64,000 nucleotides of DNA from Ulota crispa (Eukaryota; Streptophyta; Bryopsida; Orthotrichales; Orthotrichaceae): assembly GCA_963920765.1 (NCBI GenBank), contig OY987245.1, positions 14,586,727 through 14,650,726 on the forward strand, written 5' to 3'. Below the pieces are notes generated by a model that was given only the letters and a program-made list of their open reading frames with translations, did not search any database and was not told where the DNA came from. The translations under genes and the position numbers were made by a program. This document shows positions 24,673 through 36,500 of this stretch, in pieces (within the stretch, counting starts at the first letter, position 1; every line of letters begins with the position of its first letter).

Positions 24673-25837
24673 GTTTATGAGCTAAGGAATCTTGAACTTG
24701 TGACCATGGTGGATTGCCCTCAAATGATCAAAAATACAAAATAAATGGAAAGATTGCCAAGGGATATCTTTGCCACGTTTAAAGGTGTTCAAGAAGTTTG
24801 GAGAGAAAGTGTTAAGGAAGAATCCTCACTTGAGGACTATTTGGAGAGTAACTTGTGGAGATGTCTTTGTGATGACGGTATTTCCATTGCAACAAATACG
24901 GGCTTTGATTTTATCAAATTGTCAAGAACTTGAGCATGTTGATTTGGGGAACTTTCCTGAGTTACGCTTCCTTCACATCCAGTGGTGTGAAAATTTGAAG
25001 AGTGTTGGAGGGTGGGAAGTTGTCCATAAATTGGGATGGATTGATATTTACAAATGCAATTCATACTATGAATTTCCTATTGTGCAATGCCTTCCTTCTT
25101 TGAAGGAGTTTTCCTATAGTAATTATCATAATCAAAACATGGATTGGCAATCAATCGACTTTAGCAAATGCGTCCCATTGCAAAGACTAAGAATGGAGCA
25201 AAATTGGCATTTGGCGGAAAGTATGGAACTTGGAGCATTGAAGTTTTTGGAAGTCTTGTCACTTCGTGGGTGTTTTAGACTTTTCACCATCCATGTCTTG
25301 AAAGGACTCCACACTCTTGCTAAACTTGACCTTTCTAATTGCAACACCTTGAGAAGGATTCCAGAATTGGGTTGTTTGAAGGCTCTTACTCACCTGAATA
25401 TGAGTTGGAGTGGTATAGTGGAGATTCCAAGTGTGGAGGCGTTGCATTTATTGACTTCATTGAACCTAAGATATTGCCTAGCTTTGGAAACTCTACCATT
25501 TCTAGGTCATTTGAAGGCATTAGCACATCTCAATTTGAGTTCAAGTGGCATTCAAGAGATCTTTGGCGTAGAGGACTTGATCAATTTGAAGACTTTGGAA
25601 TGCCAAGGATCAAAGTTGTTGAAGCTTCCTAAATTAGAACACTTGCCTCATTTGCAAGATGTAGAAATAAGGGATACACCTTTATCAAAAGAAATGCATC
25701 CATCAAAGCCTTTGTGTTGGATTACTCCTTTGAGTCATCCTTGTAGGGACAAAGGAATAATATTTGTAGATGATGTTAGTGATATTAGTGACACTGGTGA
25801 CCTTACTTCCAATGCCAATTCCTCCAGTGAGGATTGA
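24673..25837 (+). other. Leucine-rich-repeat exon of copy 1
   Basis: The first codons read 'VYELRNLELV' in phase with the linker exon, then meet TAA at 24742-24744 after a one-base insertion relative to copy 2. From about 24770 the original LRR frame is open to 25837. It holds roughly ten repeats of 22-24 residues, for example 'HTLAKLDLSNCNTLRRIPEL', 'KALTHLNMSWSGIVEIPSV' and 'INLKTLECQGSKLLKLPKL'. The end is acidic and Ser-rich (VDDVSDISDTGD). The repeat style resembles the C-terminal LRRs of plant NLR immune receptors, but no NB-ARC or TIR motif is seen in the window. Confidence 0.85.
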
Positions 25838-26055
25838 ATGTTGATAATTATTGTGGAGGCATTGAAATTGGAAAAGTGGTATCATGTCTATATTGTTTAA
25901 GTTTTTATGACAATGAACTTTGTTTAACTATAAATGTAGATTTTCAACGAAATAAGTCTATTATTCATATCAAATGTGGATAAGCTTTTGTATTAAAAAC
26001 ATCTAAACTAGCTTGTGATGAGGCTTTTGTACTTTTAATTGCTATGGCTTCATGG

Positions 26056-28419
26056 TAACCAATTAACTATTTTGCAAAAGAACTAGTGTTGCATAAGAGG
26101 TTTCTTTTGAACAAATCTACATAAAAGAAGCAAAATTAGCATGTTAAAAATCTGAGTAGGCACTCATTGCTTGGAAATGTTTTTGAGAACGTACTAAGCA
26201 AGATTGAAACCTATGTTGTACTTGCATTGGTAGCTCAATTACAAATTTATCATTTTGGTTGTAAAAGTTATTGAGTTCCATATGAACATTTTAATGGAAT
26301 TGTATTTTCATCAATTATTATGATATTTGAATGATGTGGCATTTTATGAGATATATGTTGATTAGTTGATTGGACATATAGTTGTCCTAATTTTCAAAGC
26401 ATTGTGTATTTAAAATGTAACAATTTTAGATCCAAAAAACTCACCATGATGAAAAAGGAAATCACTTCATTTCTTCCAATTTATTAGCTTGCCAAGAAGT
26501 ACACATTACAAGGGATTTGGACCCAAGAAAGAGCCCCTTCCTCCAAAACCATGGGAACTTTGGGAACACTTTTACATAGGCAGTTTGCACCAGTATGATA
26601 TGGCATTGAGGCGACTATGTCAAATTGTATTATTTAATTATTAAAAATATATATAAATATATACACAAAAAATATATTAAATTTTCAAGACTTTTTTTAT
26701 TTTTTATTTTTTATTTTTTCAAGATTTCTATGCAAGTTTTAATCTTTAGTTACTATTGCATTCTCAAGGGAGGGAGGTGACTCTCCAATTTTTAGTAAAC
26801 CATGTGAGATAAAAAATAAGGTCAATTTTATTCATTGGAGGTAAATTTTATACTTTTGTTAGAAATACCATAGCATCAAAAATATGTTCATTACTTCATT
26901 ATATGTAAAATAGGGTGGTGAAAAATGCCTTCATTTTAGAATTCTGTAGAAAAAAAATAGGGTAGGAAACATAGAATCCTCTAGAAAGTGTTTAGTAGGA
27001 TGAGTTTGATTATTATTGTTTGATAGGTTTGAATGAAAAATAAAGTACATTCTGTCCAAGTTTTGAAAAGAATGGAGGGAAGTTTGTTTAGAATTACTTA
27101 GACAGTTGGGTAGGAGCGTGGGAGGGTCTTGCCTGCGTGAATTGACTGTTGTGAGCCGCAATGTAGGGTTTGTTTTTCAAGTAGCAAAGTAAGCTTAGGG
27201 TTTGTTTGTAAACTCTTCCCCATTGCTAGCAGCTCTCTCGCATTGTTTTTCTCCCTTCTTTTTTTTGGCAGTTTTACATTTCCTGCTCCGCCTTACAGCA
27301 GGGGCTCTCCAAATCGTTCTTCCTTGGGTGCCGCACGGGCAACCGTGCATCATTCAAAGCACAAGCAAAGACGCCTTCCAAGCTTACATTTGCTTTTTTC
27401 ATGTGTGTATGTTTTGTCATCCAAGCGTTTACATAGTCGAGTGGACCAAAAATGGTGGATAAAACCTCATAAAAGGTCCATAATTTTGAGATTTTTGCAA
27501 GTATGGATCACAAAGTGTTTTTTTTCCTTTATACAAATATGTGCATTATAAAAAAAAAACCAAGTCCATGTAGCCATTAGGAAGGCTTTTGCAAAAGAAA
27601 AAAATAAACTAAAACAATGTTAAAATCATTAAGACATTGCTGCCTAAACATTCAACCTTAATTTGGACACTAAAAAGTCCATAGCTTTTATTTTATATCA
27701 CTTGTCTAAAATTATAACATGTTTTTGAAATACTTAAAAGATGCTAAATCACATATGTAGTCCCTATGTACGCATTATAGCTAACTTGATACATTATGTC
27801 TATCATTTTCATAGGATGCTGTGAATGGGAGAGTCCAAATATATGCATTGACAAGTCCCTTATTTCTTATATTATCAATTTTAACAAACATTGGTTACAT
27901 ATTTTGTTTTATGAACAAGTATAGAATATATTCACTAATTTAGGATGTTTCCAAGCTCTTTCTTCTATAAGAAATAAGCCATGCAATCAAAACATGTTCT
28001 TGAAAATTGAATGGGACACACATTTTGGTCCAGCTGACCATGCATCCACCCATCTGCTGTCACTTTGGAACCCTAATTTTTTGCTTAAAATTTACTATTT
28101 TAAGAAACTAATGATGTTTTCTCATTTGAAAAGATTGCATTTTTGAAGTTTATGATAAAATACAATATGTTTTTAACCAATCTTACCAAATTTTAAAATC
28201 TATGAATAAACTTTGTAATTTTGGTGAGTATTAAATGGTAAATGCTTCTAAATTCACTAAATAAATATCCAAAACTTTTTTTGATTGTTTGACTATATGG
28301 ATAATTACAAAACATCATGATTTGTGTTTTCTCTTTTAAAGCACACTTCATCAAAATTACATAAATATTATTTTATAATACATTAATGTTTTACCCTTAC
28401 CCCCTTGGGCATTTAGGGG
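26056..28419. other. Gene-free stretch with low-complexity and repeat DNA
   Basis: 26620-26740 is an A/T simple stretch with repeated TTTTTTATTTT. 27190-27460 is less AT-rich with AGGGTTTG motifs like plant 5'UTRs and an 86-codon ORF starting 'MFVNSSPLLAALSHCFSPFF', without a recognised family. 28090-28417 is inverted relative to 41385-41720. Confidence 0.35.
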
Positions 28420-28423
28420 TTAA

Positions 28424-29141
28424 CCCCTAAATGACCAAGTATCCCCTTAGGCGACAAATGGGATTTTAGGCATGTACTTATGGCTAAACTACTTTGTGTG
28501 ATTTTTTGAAACTTTTATGGAAGATGGGAATTCAAAGATTTGTGTGGGCATCTAGTTTTTTCCTCATTCCGATATTTATTGATGAAGTTAAAAAAAAATT
28601 TATGAGAATTTTTGTTTAGCGGGCAGCCCAAAAACTTCTTTAAAAATTTCATTTTTTAAAATAAAAATTTGAGGTTAGTTCTTTAGACTTACGTATATGT
28701 GGGAAGCTTTGAATCATTCGATTCCAATGGATGAGATGAAAGTTATGAGAAGTTTTAGTTTGCAGGTAGGTGTGGAAAATCTCAAAACTATGCCTACACG
28801 CAAACTAAAACTTCTCATAACTTTCATCTCATCCATTGGAATCAAATGATTCAAAGCTTCCCACATATACGTAAGTCTAAAGAACTAACCTCAAATTTTT
28901 ATTTTAAAAAAATGCAATTTTTAAAAAAGTTTTTGGGTTGCTTGCTGAACCAAAATTCTCATAAATTTGTTTTTAACTTCCTCAACAAATGTTGGAATGA
29001 GGAAAAAACTAGATGCCCACACGTATCTTTGAATTCCCCATCTTCCATAAAAGTTTCAAAAAATTACACAAAGTAGTTTAGGCATAAGTACATGCCCAAA
29101 ATCCCATGTGTCCCCAATAGGGACAAGTGGTCCTTTTGGGG
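28424..29141. mobile_element. Fold-back element flanked by TTAA
   Basis: TTAA at 28420-28423 and 29142-29145. The ends read CCCCTAAATGACCAAG and GGTCCTTTTGGGG, followed inward by inverted GGGGACAAATGGGAT-type sequence. The two halves are inverted almost entirely, with the centre near 28785 (AGTTTTAGTTTGCAGG / GCAAACTAAAACTTCTC). No transposase. Confidence 0.7.
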
Positions 29142-29145
29142 TTAA

Positions 29146-30470
29146 AGCATCATATTACACTAGTACAACTTGAAAACTTGTTGTATTGTACATAAAAATC
29201 CACTTTAGTGCTTTTTTAGTCTTGTGTGTTTTTTATTACTTCTTACATTAAAGTTTTGAGATTCAAAATCAACACAAATAGCAATTTAAAAGATACAAGA
29301 TATAGAGTATTACAATGTATCTAAATAATTGCAATGTAGAAGTTGGTGACCTAGAGAGTTGCATTCTTCATTGACTTGAAATATTAAGAAAATCAATCAA
29401 TTGCTATCTTCTTCTTTGTATTAGCCCAAAGTTTGGACAAAAGAATAAGTGACAAGGCTTTTGGTTATGTTGTGAAAGGAAAATATCAAATGCAAGGTAT
29501 CTATGAACAAATAGTCTTCTAGATGCAATTTTATCAACTAAATCATATCAATTTTGACAAGTAAATTATAATGAATTTGTTCTTTAAGAAATGTGATAAT
29601 TGAACATTGATGTATTGCCTAGTGATATAGTGTAAAAGATGCAGTTAGATATGTGCTAGTCACTTGTCACATGATAGTTTATGGATATGGAATTTAGAAA
29701 GAAGAATAAACTTTGGCCTAAATGAGGCCTTTTTTTTGTCATTTTTAATTTGTAATTAACTATAAGTTGTATCTAACTAATTTTGGAGTACACAAAATCT
29801 AGAATTAAAAATCCATATGCAAAATATCAATAGAGTTTCAAATGTGTTACATACATATATGCAAAATAGTGGGAGATCTATACAAAATATGGAGAAATCT
29901 ATGCAAAACTTGAGAGGGCAATGGAATGATTTAAGAGGTCTTTGCAAAACAATAGGAGATGTCATTTACATTATACAAACATAATCCAAAATTGCACAAA
30001 TAATCCAAATTTAGTTTAATACGACATTTAATTCAATGAATGTTAGTTTGTTACTATATAGTGCTTAAACATACTCATGCATGTTTGATCAAACACAAAA
30101 AAGTAAAAGCAAAATACAATTCAATTAAAGGCTAGTAATTTTCACTTCTACCCAATTAGTTCTTAATCTTATTGAAGAAGATAATTTATGAAACTTATCC
30201 ATTGAGTTAAAACAAAAGTTAGTTAATGTTCAAAACAATAAAGATAAATAATGTAGTTTCCATGTTTATGCAAACACATCAACTTTGACAAATATTCTTG
30301 AAGGAATGTGTAATTTACAAAATCAAGGTCTATGATTATGACATCCTTCTCCATTTCTCTTTTGTGTTTAATTACTATTTTCAGTTTTTATTCATTATAT
30401 TTAAATAAAATTTCATGTAATAAATAAACTATCAGTTTATTTTCCTAAATATGATCAATATTTTTTATTT
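29146..30470. other. AT-rich gene-free stretch
   Basis: Around 29810-29960 there are imperfect repeats of the motif ATGCAAAAT/CTATGCAAAAC. No exon recognised. Confidence 0.35.
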
Positions 30471-30883
30471 GGGAATTGATATGTGTATCACACCCTTTCA
30501 ACTACTGTACCACACCTTTGAGGTAAATTTTAGATTTCTACTATCAAAAAGCTAAACTTCAAAATTTGGTATTTAGATTTGGATTTAGAGATCTTGATTT
30601 TGTCTAGAATTATAAAAATGTTCTAATTGAATACCACCCAATGAAAAAGTTTAACCATTTTTATGAATACAAGTAAAAGTAATATTTTTCCCCCTAGCTA
30701 TACTTTGTCATTGGGTGTTGTTCAATTATAACATTTTCCTATGGTTCTAGACTAAATGACAATCTCTAAATCCAAATCTGAATTCCAAATTCTTAAATTC
30801 AGCTTTTTGATGGTAGAAATTTAAAATTTATCCCAACAGTGTGATACAATAGTTGAAAGGGTGTGATACACATATCAATGCCC
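30471..30883. mobile_element. MITE with long terminal inverted repeats
   Basis: GGGAATTGATATGTGTATCA at the left mirrors TGATACACATATCAATGCCC at the right. Arms extend about 180 bp (CACCCTTTCAACTA, CTATCAAAAAGCT). Flanked by TTT on both sides. 413 bp, noncoding. Confidence 0.75.
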
Positions 30884-31186
30884 TTTTTATTTTTGTTCAT
30901 ATATAAATATATATTGAGTTGAACATTACTTTATCAACATCAATTGCACATAATTATGCATATTTAAAGTGAAAAATAATATTTTTTTACAAATAAAACT
31001 TTTACTTTACTAAAGACCTATAAATTATCTTTGTAGATAAGATATCTTTATTGTCTATATTGAATGCATTGTTATTGATATAAGTTGCAAGTTTTTGTGT
31101 TATTAAATATACAATAATATAAAAATGAGGGTTCCAGTAATAAAACAAATTTTATACAAGAGGCTGCAACATGGCACAGGTTATTG

Positions 31187-31360
31187 CACTAGAAGAAAAC
31201 GGTGTTTTTTATAACAGGTTTTTTTGAACGTCCACTTGTTTTTATGTTATGATTGATGTTGAAACTAACATCTTAATGTTATGTTTGACGTCATTGTTAA
31301 CATGAAAATAAGTGGACGTCCAAAAAAATCCATTATAAAAAACACGGATTTCTTCTAGTG
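31187..31360. mobile_element. CACTA-like MITE with TTG target duplication
   Basis: Starts CACTAGAAGAAAACGGTG and ends GGATTTCTTCTAGTG, with a near-perfect hairpin throughout (TTGAACGTCCACTTGTTTT / AAAATAAGTGGACGTCCAA). Flanked by TTG at 31184-31186 and 31361-31363, the 3-bp duplication expected for CACTA elements. 174 bp. Confidence 0.85.
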
Positions 31361-31363
31361 TTG

Positions 31364-31990
31364 GTGGATTAAAACTAAGCTTTCCTACAACGTTGATTAC
31401 AATGTTGATGAAAGATCAAGCCAAGATTCCATTATCATTATTGTTGAACAAGAAGGCGTAGAAAGCTTAGTTTTGGTACCAAGAAGCATAGTTCTAGAAT
31501 TTGTTCGCACTCCACTAATATATGTACAATAAAAAGAAAAAATGCTCGGGGAGTGCACTATATAGGGTCTTTGTGGGTAACATGTGTGCAAGGTCCTATA
31601 AAAGGGGGGCTATGTAGGTAAATTATTTGAATTTTCATAGAGCTATCTTTACCTAAATTTCTAAAATGAAGGCATTTCACATACCCTGTACTTCATTTTG
31701 AAAAAAAAAAATTCATCTTTTTTTGTACCCTATGTTCATTATAAATACATAATGACATGTGAAGAAATTCATCCACTAGTTGTAGAATCAATGACATTCA
31801 TTGTTAGAGTTTAGGCGTGCAAACATTGAACCCTGCACTTAGAGTGGCTTATGGCTTGCACTTGTAAACACAAAGTTCACTTGATTCATCATGAACTCAT
31901 TTACAACACTTGTCAATTAGCCATCGAGCAATGTGACTAAAAAATAACCTAAATGTACTAATTGTGCCTACACAAGAAGATAATGTTAAC
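31364..31990. other. No recognised gene
   Basis: AT-rich. A short piece at 31655-31700 resembles the repeat at 26900-26940 (AAAATGAAGGCATTT). Nothing else seen. Confidence 0.3.
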
Positions 31991-32855
31991 TAAGGTAGGA
32001 GGCTCTAATTTGGTCCAAGACTCTAATTTGGTACAACTCTAAGAAGGGTTGACATGTTACTTCAAATATTGTCATTGATGAGTTAGGTGCGCTTAGCAAA
32101 TTAGGTTAACTTGCTAAGCCGACATAACTCATCAATGACATTAATAGATATTTGAAGTAACATGTCAGCCCTTCCTAGAGCTGAACCAAATTAGAGCCTT
32201 AGACCAAATTAGAGCCTCCTAGGATGAGAGTACACTAGAGGTGTACCACTGTCAACACAATTTTTACTATATTTAGTGTCTAAAAACACATAAAAACACT
32301 AAAATATGGAATAAATTTTGTGAAAAACATTGTTTGGCAAAAAAATTAGCCATTCTAGACCTAGTTGCAATCATTTGGGATCTTAAACACAATTAAGGAA
32401 AACACATTTTTTCACAAAATCATTCCTTGCCAAAAAACAAGCAAAAAATTAGCATTATTTTTGTAGGTATTTGAAAAATTTGTGATGTATTTAGAAATTT
32501 GAATGCAAATTTGGACAGAAGAGCCATGGATGTCTTTTGTGAAGTAAGGGCGGAAGAATGTGATTTCTCCAAGTCCAAAATTTTTGTACTTTTCCATGAT
32601 TTTCTAGTACTTTCTAGTATTGTGACATTTTAATAATGGTCCACAAAAGTACAAATTTAACAACTTAAAATGTTTTTGTTAACAATTTTAATTATAATTC
32701 TATGTACTAAACACATATAGTTAATAGGAAAACAAAAAAATCTGAAAAAGCCCTTTAAACTTTGATATATTTCAAGTACAAAATCATGTTTACCTCCATT
32801 TTTGGGTTGTACACCTAAAGTGGTATACCTCTAGTGTACTCTCACCCCCTACCTT
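31991..32855. mobile_element. Nested MITEs
   Basis: The inner element 31996-32221 has exact inverted ends (TAGGAGGCTCTAATTTGG / CCAAATTAGAGCCTCCTA) and sits right behind TAAGG. The outer element continues with ATGAGAGTACACTAGAGGTG at 32224 and ends with the inverse CCTCTAGTGTACTCTC plus CCCTACCTTA near 32855. Confidence 0.65.
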
Positions 32856-33346
32856 AACCCCTAAACAATAAAGCTTGCATCAATTAATTCCCATCTTACC
32901 CCAATACCGTATCTCTAAACCGCATGCTTGAACAACACATGGTGTCTTGATTGCCCATAAATAACCATGAAGAAGCTGCTTAACACAGGGCATTGGATCT
33001 TGCTTTGGATACCTGCAAGAGTAATAACCATGAAAAAAAAACCTAGACCTATAGCCAAGAAAAGTATTGGTTTTTTATTTCTTATTTTAACAACCCTATA
33101 GTAGAACTAAAAAATATGTAATACTGATTAATAAACACTACCCTTCATTACTTATAAGGGCCCAAATCCTATTAAAGTCTAGCTTCTTTATTTCCAAGCC
33201 ATGTCAAAAATTTAGGACCAAGATAATTAAAATAACCCTTCATTTGATTGCACCGTGTACCAAAAGAAAACGAGGAGTACACTCCCCAAGAAAAAATGAG
33301 GTGGTGAGGATTGCCTCAAAGAAAGTCATATTACATCCGGAAAAAA

Positions 33347-33516
33347 CGGTCAGTTTGATAAGACTTCAAAACTTCTTCAAGAGATGATCGTGCTATTTTG
33401 ATGTCTTCTCCAATCCTTGCCACCGATGCATCGGTCAGTTTGATAAGACTTCAAAACTTCTTCAAGAGATGATCGTGCTATTTTGATGTCTTCTCCAATC
33501 CTTGCCACCGATGCAT
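33347..33516 (-). repeat. Exact 85-bp tandem duplication in last exon of the kinase gene
   Basis: The units 33347-33431 and 33432-33516 look identical base for base. The upper unit ends exactly at the splice acceptor of the last exon. Because 85 is not a multiple of three, the second unit is read in a new frame. The ending inferred for the unduplicated gene, 'SYQTDRFFRM', becomes 'SYQTDRCIGGKDWRRHQ...' with a stop at 33377. Confidence 0.93.
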
Positions 33517-36500
33517 CTAGACGCAAGTATTCGAAAGCAATCAATAACTGATTTAGACAGAAACTCGAACACCCAAACCTTTGGAGCAACAAAAGAAAGC
33601 AGGAGGAAGAAACTAACCTAAGGAGCTGAACTTCATTTCAGGTCGGATAAACCCCAGGACTACAACAACGACATCTTTGCCATAGAAGTTGATTTCATAA
33701 TCGTGTAGGATGTGCACTTCCTACAAAACGTCCAGTAGAATACCATAAGTCAATACAAGTTATAAGACTTTAGACACATTTTAGATGATAAATTTTGTGA
33801 ACTTAATATACCATGTTGATAGCTTTACAATTTTAGCATATCAAACCATAATTCGTGTACTGAAAATATAATTAATATATATTCTTGATGAATTATCACT
33901 ATTGAATGCTTCTAAATTGATTCGAAAATGATTTATGAAGATTGATTGTATAGATGTCTACTTATCATCATGCTTAACGTCATTTTAAAGTCAATATAGA
34001 GGTGCTTGGATAAGGTCAACCTTTGTAAGAGAAATGTTTGGATAGTGTCAAGGTCCTCATGCTCTTTTTTGTGTTTTGGAGTAGTTGAATGGAATGTTCC
34101 TTTAACCCTTAATTTTTTCAACCATTTTGAAGGAGTTTTGGACCTCAATTTTGTAAGTTATGAAAGGGTGAAGCTTAACCCCTGAACATCCCAAACGCCC
34201 TTTGCGACCGTACGTATGGCCGTATGTACAGATGTATTTGAGCTATTTTGAGGGCTTTCCAAAAAAAAATATGCATCCACCATCATACAACCCTTCAATA
34301 TGTATGGTTGGAACACTTGATTTCTAGCTGATTCAAACTTCTGTATAGTGGTTGCGATTGTATTTGGTACCATATCTCTAGAGCCCAAGGGGACATTTAA
34401 GGGTTAAAGAATGATGAGTCATTTTTAGGCCATAGTAACCGTAAGATCTTATAGAGAGCCAAGTCTTTATCATCTCTGCAAAGTTTGATTTCAATCCAAG
34501 GGTTTAATTGGAAGATTATAACAAAAATGTAAAAGGTACTAAAAGGAAACCAATGTTTTGGAGTAGTTGAAATTGTGCTTTGATTGGCTCTTTTGGACAC
34601 ATAACATTTTAAAAAGTTGGCATCTTATGCTCATTCTCAAGGTAATCAAGTTCCACACGCATAGAAACAAGTCTTGTATTTTTAGGGTAAAAAATGAGTG
34701 AGAAAATGTTCTTGCAATAGTGACCACTTTACCCTTAAATTTCAAAAACTGTGAGTAAAGTTGAAGACGTTCACAAATCTAGGGCCAAAATTTAACACTA
34801 CAACTCCAAGACCACCCATAGTTTGAAAATTTCTGTAAATTCAATGGTGACTCTTCTTTTAAATTTGAAAACACCCCTACATAGCTAACTTGTTTATCTT
34901 TCAAATGAGTCAAAGTTCAAGTGACTCTTCACATTCCTAAGGTCATAAATGGCATTGCTAAAAACCGATCAACCCAATTTGGGTCGATGAAAAATTTAAG
35001 GGTTAAAGTCAATGCTTGGATATGATCAACAATTTTTTCTCTCCCAAAGCATTGACCTTATCCAAGCACCACTGTATCCCCAAAAAGCTGTGAAAGTCGA
35101 AAATTAGAGCATATTTGCATATTACTCTAAAACCTTGCAGGCATTCAGGGGTGGGTCGAGGTTCACATCACAAACATTGTATGTAAGGGAAAAAGGCTTA
35201 CAAGGGAAAACTTACAACAGAAATAGCATCGCTGTCAGCGAAAGTGGGACGATTTCCAATGTTCATAACCATCTTATGAACTCCAGCATCTGGACCTTCT
35301 CCCCTCACTTGCACCCATCCAAAGTAGACACCTTTGGGAAGGCCTTGTATTTCCTTCGAGAGTTCTTCGGGACTGAGATTTGCTGATTCAAAGACCCAGA
35401 AACAAATAAGTCTTGCACAACATGGAGTTTAATAAAAAGGGAAAATTTCATGGATACCCCCGAAGTTTGCAATAATTTCATAGATACCCCTGCTTTTTCA
35501 GATATTTCACAGATACCCTTGGACCAAAATTTTCAAGCGTTTTTTTTTGTTGTGCATGCCATTGCCCTTTTCCCTTTGTGCGTACACTACTTTCTTGTAA
35601 TGCGTGCGCACAAAGGAAGAAGGGAAGTGGCATGCACAGCAAAGAAAATACACCTGAAAATTTTGGTCCAAGGGTATTTGTGAAATTTCTGAAAAAGCAG
35701 GGGTATCTATGAAATTATTGCAAGCTTCGGGGGTATCCATGAAATTTTCGCTAATAAAAATACGAAGAAAAAAGAGAAAGCGAAATGACAAGCTCTTGGA
35801 CCAAAAATAATAATCGAAGGAATAACAAGGGAAGTAAAGTTATGCTCACCTGTAGGAATGCCCATTTGCTTGCTTCCGCGGCCAAATCCATACACCACCT
35901 TGGCCAAGGCATAAAGAGGAAACTCACCAATATCTGCTCTTGAAACAAGAGGTCAAAGTTTCAAGTTTAAAAGATATACTGCATAAGCTTGAGAAGCGAA
36001 GAACTAGAAGTATTCGATGTCAAAGGTGGACTGACAAATAACACATACCTGAATAGTCGATCGCTTTCTCTGTTTTCCTAACAGATTCATTGACCTGTGA
36101 CGAGCAAGCCAGTCACTTAATACAATGTAAGAGTAGGCAAAAGAAACTGAGTTGAAAAAGTTACATGCAAAAGTACAGCAAAACACAACAAAATAAGAGT
36201 TGATCGTAACCCTGACAAAACAATGACCAACCAATGCTTACCTCAAGAGCAACAAGGTACGCTGAGGAATCACTCTGAAAGCTGACAGACTACATTGGCA
36301 AACCATTTATCATGCTTTGCAGTTCCTCTAGTTCAGGAAGATAACGCAGGAGAATGTGCGGATACATTTCTCGATAAGGTGCTAAAAAGTCGTTCCCATA
36401 GATTTGAATTATCACCACCCTTGCTCCTGCAATTTCTTTGTGTAAGGTTTCAAGCATGAAACAAACTTGCAGTTCAAAGAAATCTTGCCTCGTCTAAATC

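Larger units (their letters stand above)
18836..25837 (+). pseudogene. Copy 1: ULP2-like protease - Myb/SANT-like - LRR gene, decayed
   Basis: Recognisable exons are 20180-20301, 20469-20586, 21277-21483, 21719-21777, 21871-21952, 23116-23955, 24232-24420 and 24673-25837. Less certain 5' exons lie near 18836-18960, 19055-19230 and 19402-19606. Splice phases agree across the protease core and between the Myb, linker and LRR exons. The exon joining the protease Asp region to the Cys exon was not found. The product would be a deSUMOylating cysteine protease fused to a DNA-binding domain and an LRR. Lesions: TAG near 18892 in the doubtful first exon, TAA at 24394-24396, and a one-base insertion just before TAA 24742-24744 that shifts the LRR frame. 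A 556-bp MITE sits at 21985-22540. The upstream region is GC-richer than its surroundings, like a plant promoter and 5'UTR. This is most likely a pseudogene of a real gene family. Confidence 0.72.
17700..26055. repeat. Left arm of large inverted segmental duplication
   Basis: Homology with the right arm (49990-56900, inverted) begins near 17715 (ACCATTGGTGAC...CATCTTGGATGA), is broken by copy-specific DNA at about 17805-18610, resumes with GACCTTCACGCGTAAAGTGG near 18650, and continues past the LRR stop to about 26055. Noncoding parts match as well as exons, so DNA was duplicated rather than a processed transcript. Divergence is substantial, so it is not recent. Confidence 0.8.
33377..36094 (-). 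other. Riboflavin kinase (flavokinase) domain, exons 5-9 of the fusion gene
   Basis: Exons encode 'VVYGFGRGSKQMGIPTANLS', the flavokinase signature whose Thr and Asn help bind Mg-ATP. The junction IPT-A-NLS is restored exactly by splicing 35850 to 35382. Then come 'GVYFGWVQVRG', 'HKMVMNIGNRPTF', and 'EVHILHDYEINFYGK', which contains the expected catalytic Glu, followed by 'VVVVLGFIRPEMKFSSL'. All core motifs are present. In seed plants this domain is normally fused to a HAD-type FMN hydrolase; none is visible here. The C-terminal helix 'ASVARIGEDIKIARSSLEEV' is followed by an altered tail because of a tandem duplication in the last exon. Confidence 0.88.

Noticed and set aside
18836-25837. 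Protease-Myb part as a Mutator or CACTA transposon that captured a C48 peptidase
   Set aside because: The protease is split by many introns and belongs to the ULP2 branch; no terminal repeats or transposase flank the locus.
28411-28430. CCCTAAA/TTTAGGG motifs as interstitial telomere repeats
   Set aside because: They occur singly at TTAA borders of transposon-like elements, not in tandem arrays.
35507-35791. ORFs with 'ENFMDTPE' also found near 16100 and 37600
   Set aside because: All lie in the same Mutator-like MITE family; shared protein sequence reflects the repeat.
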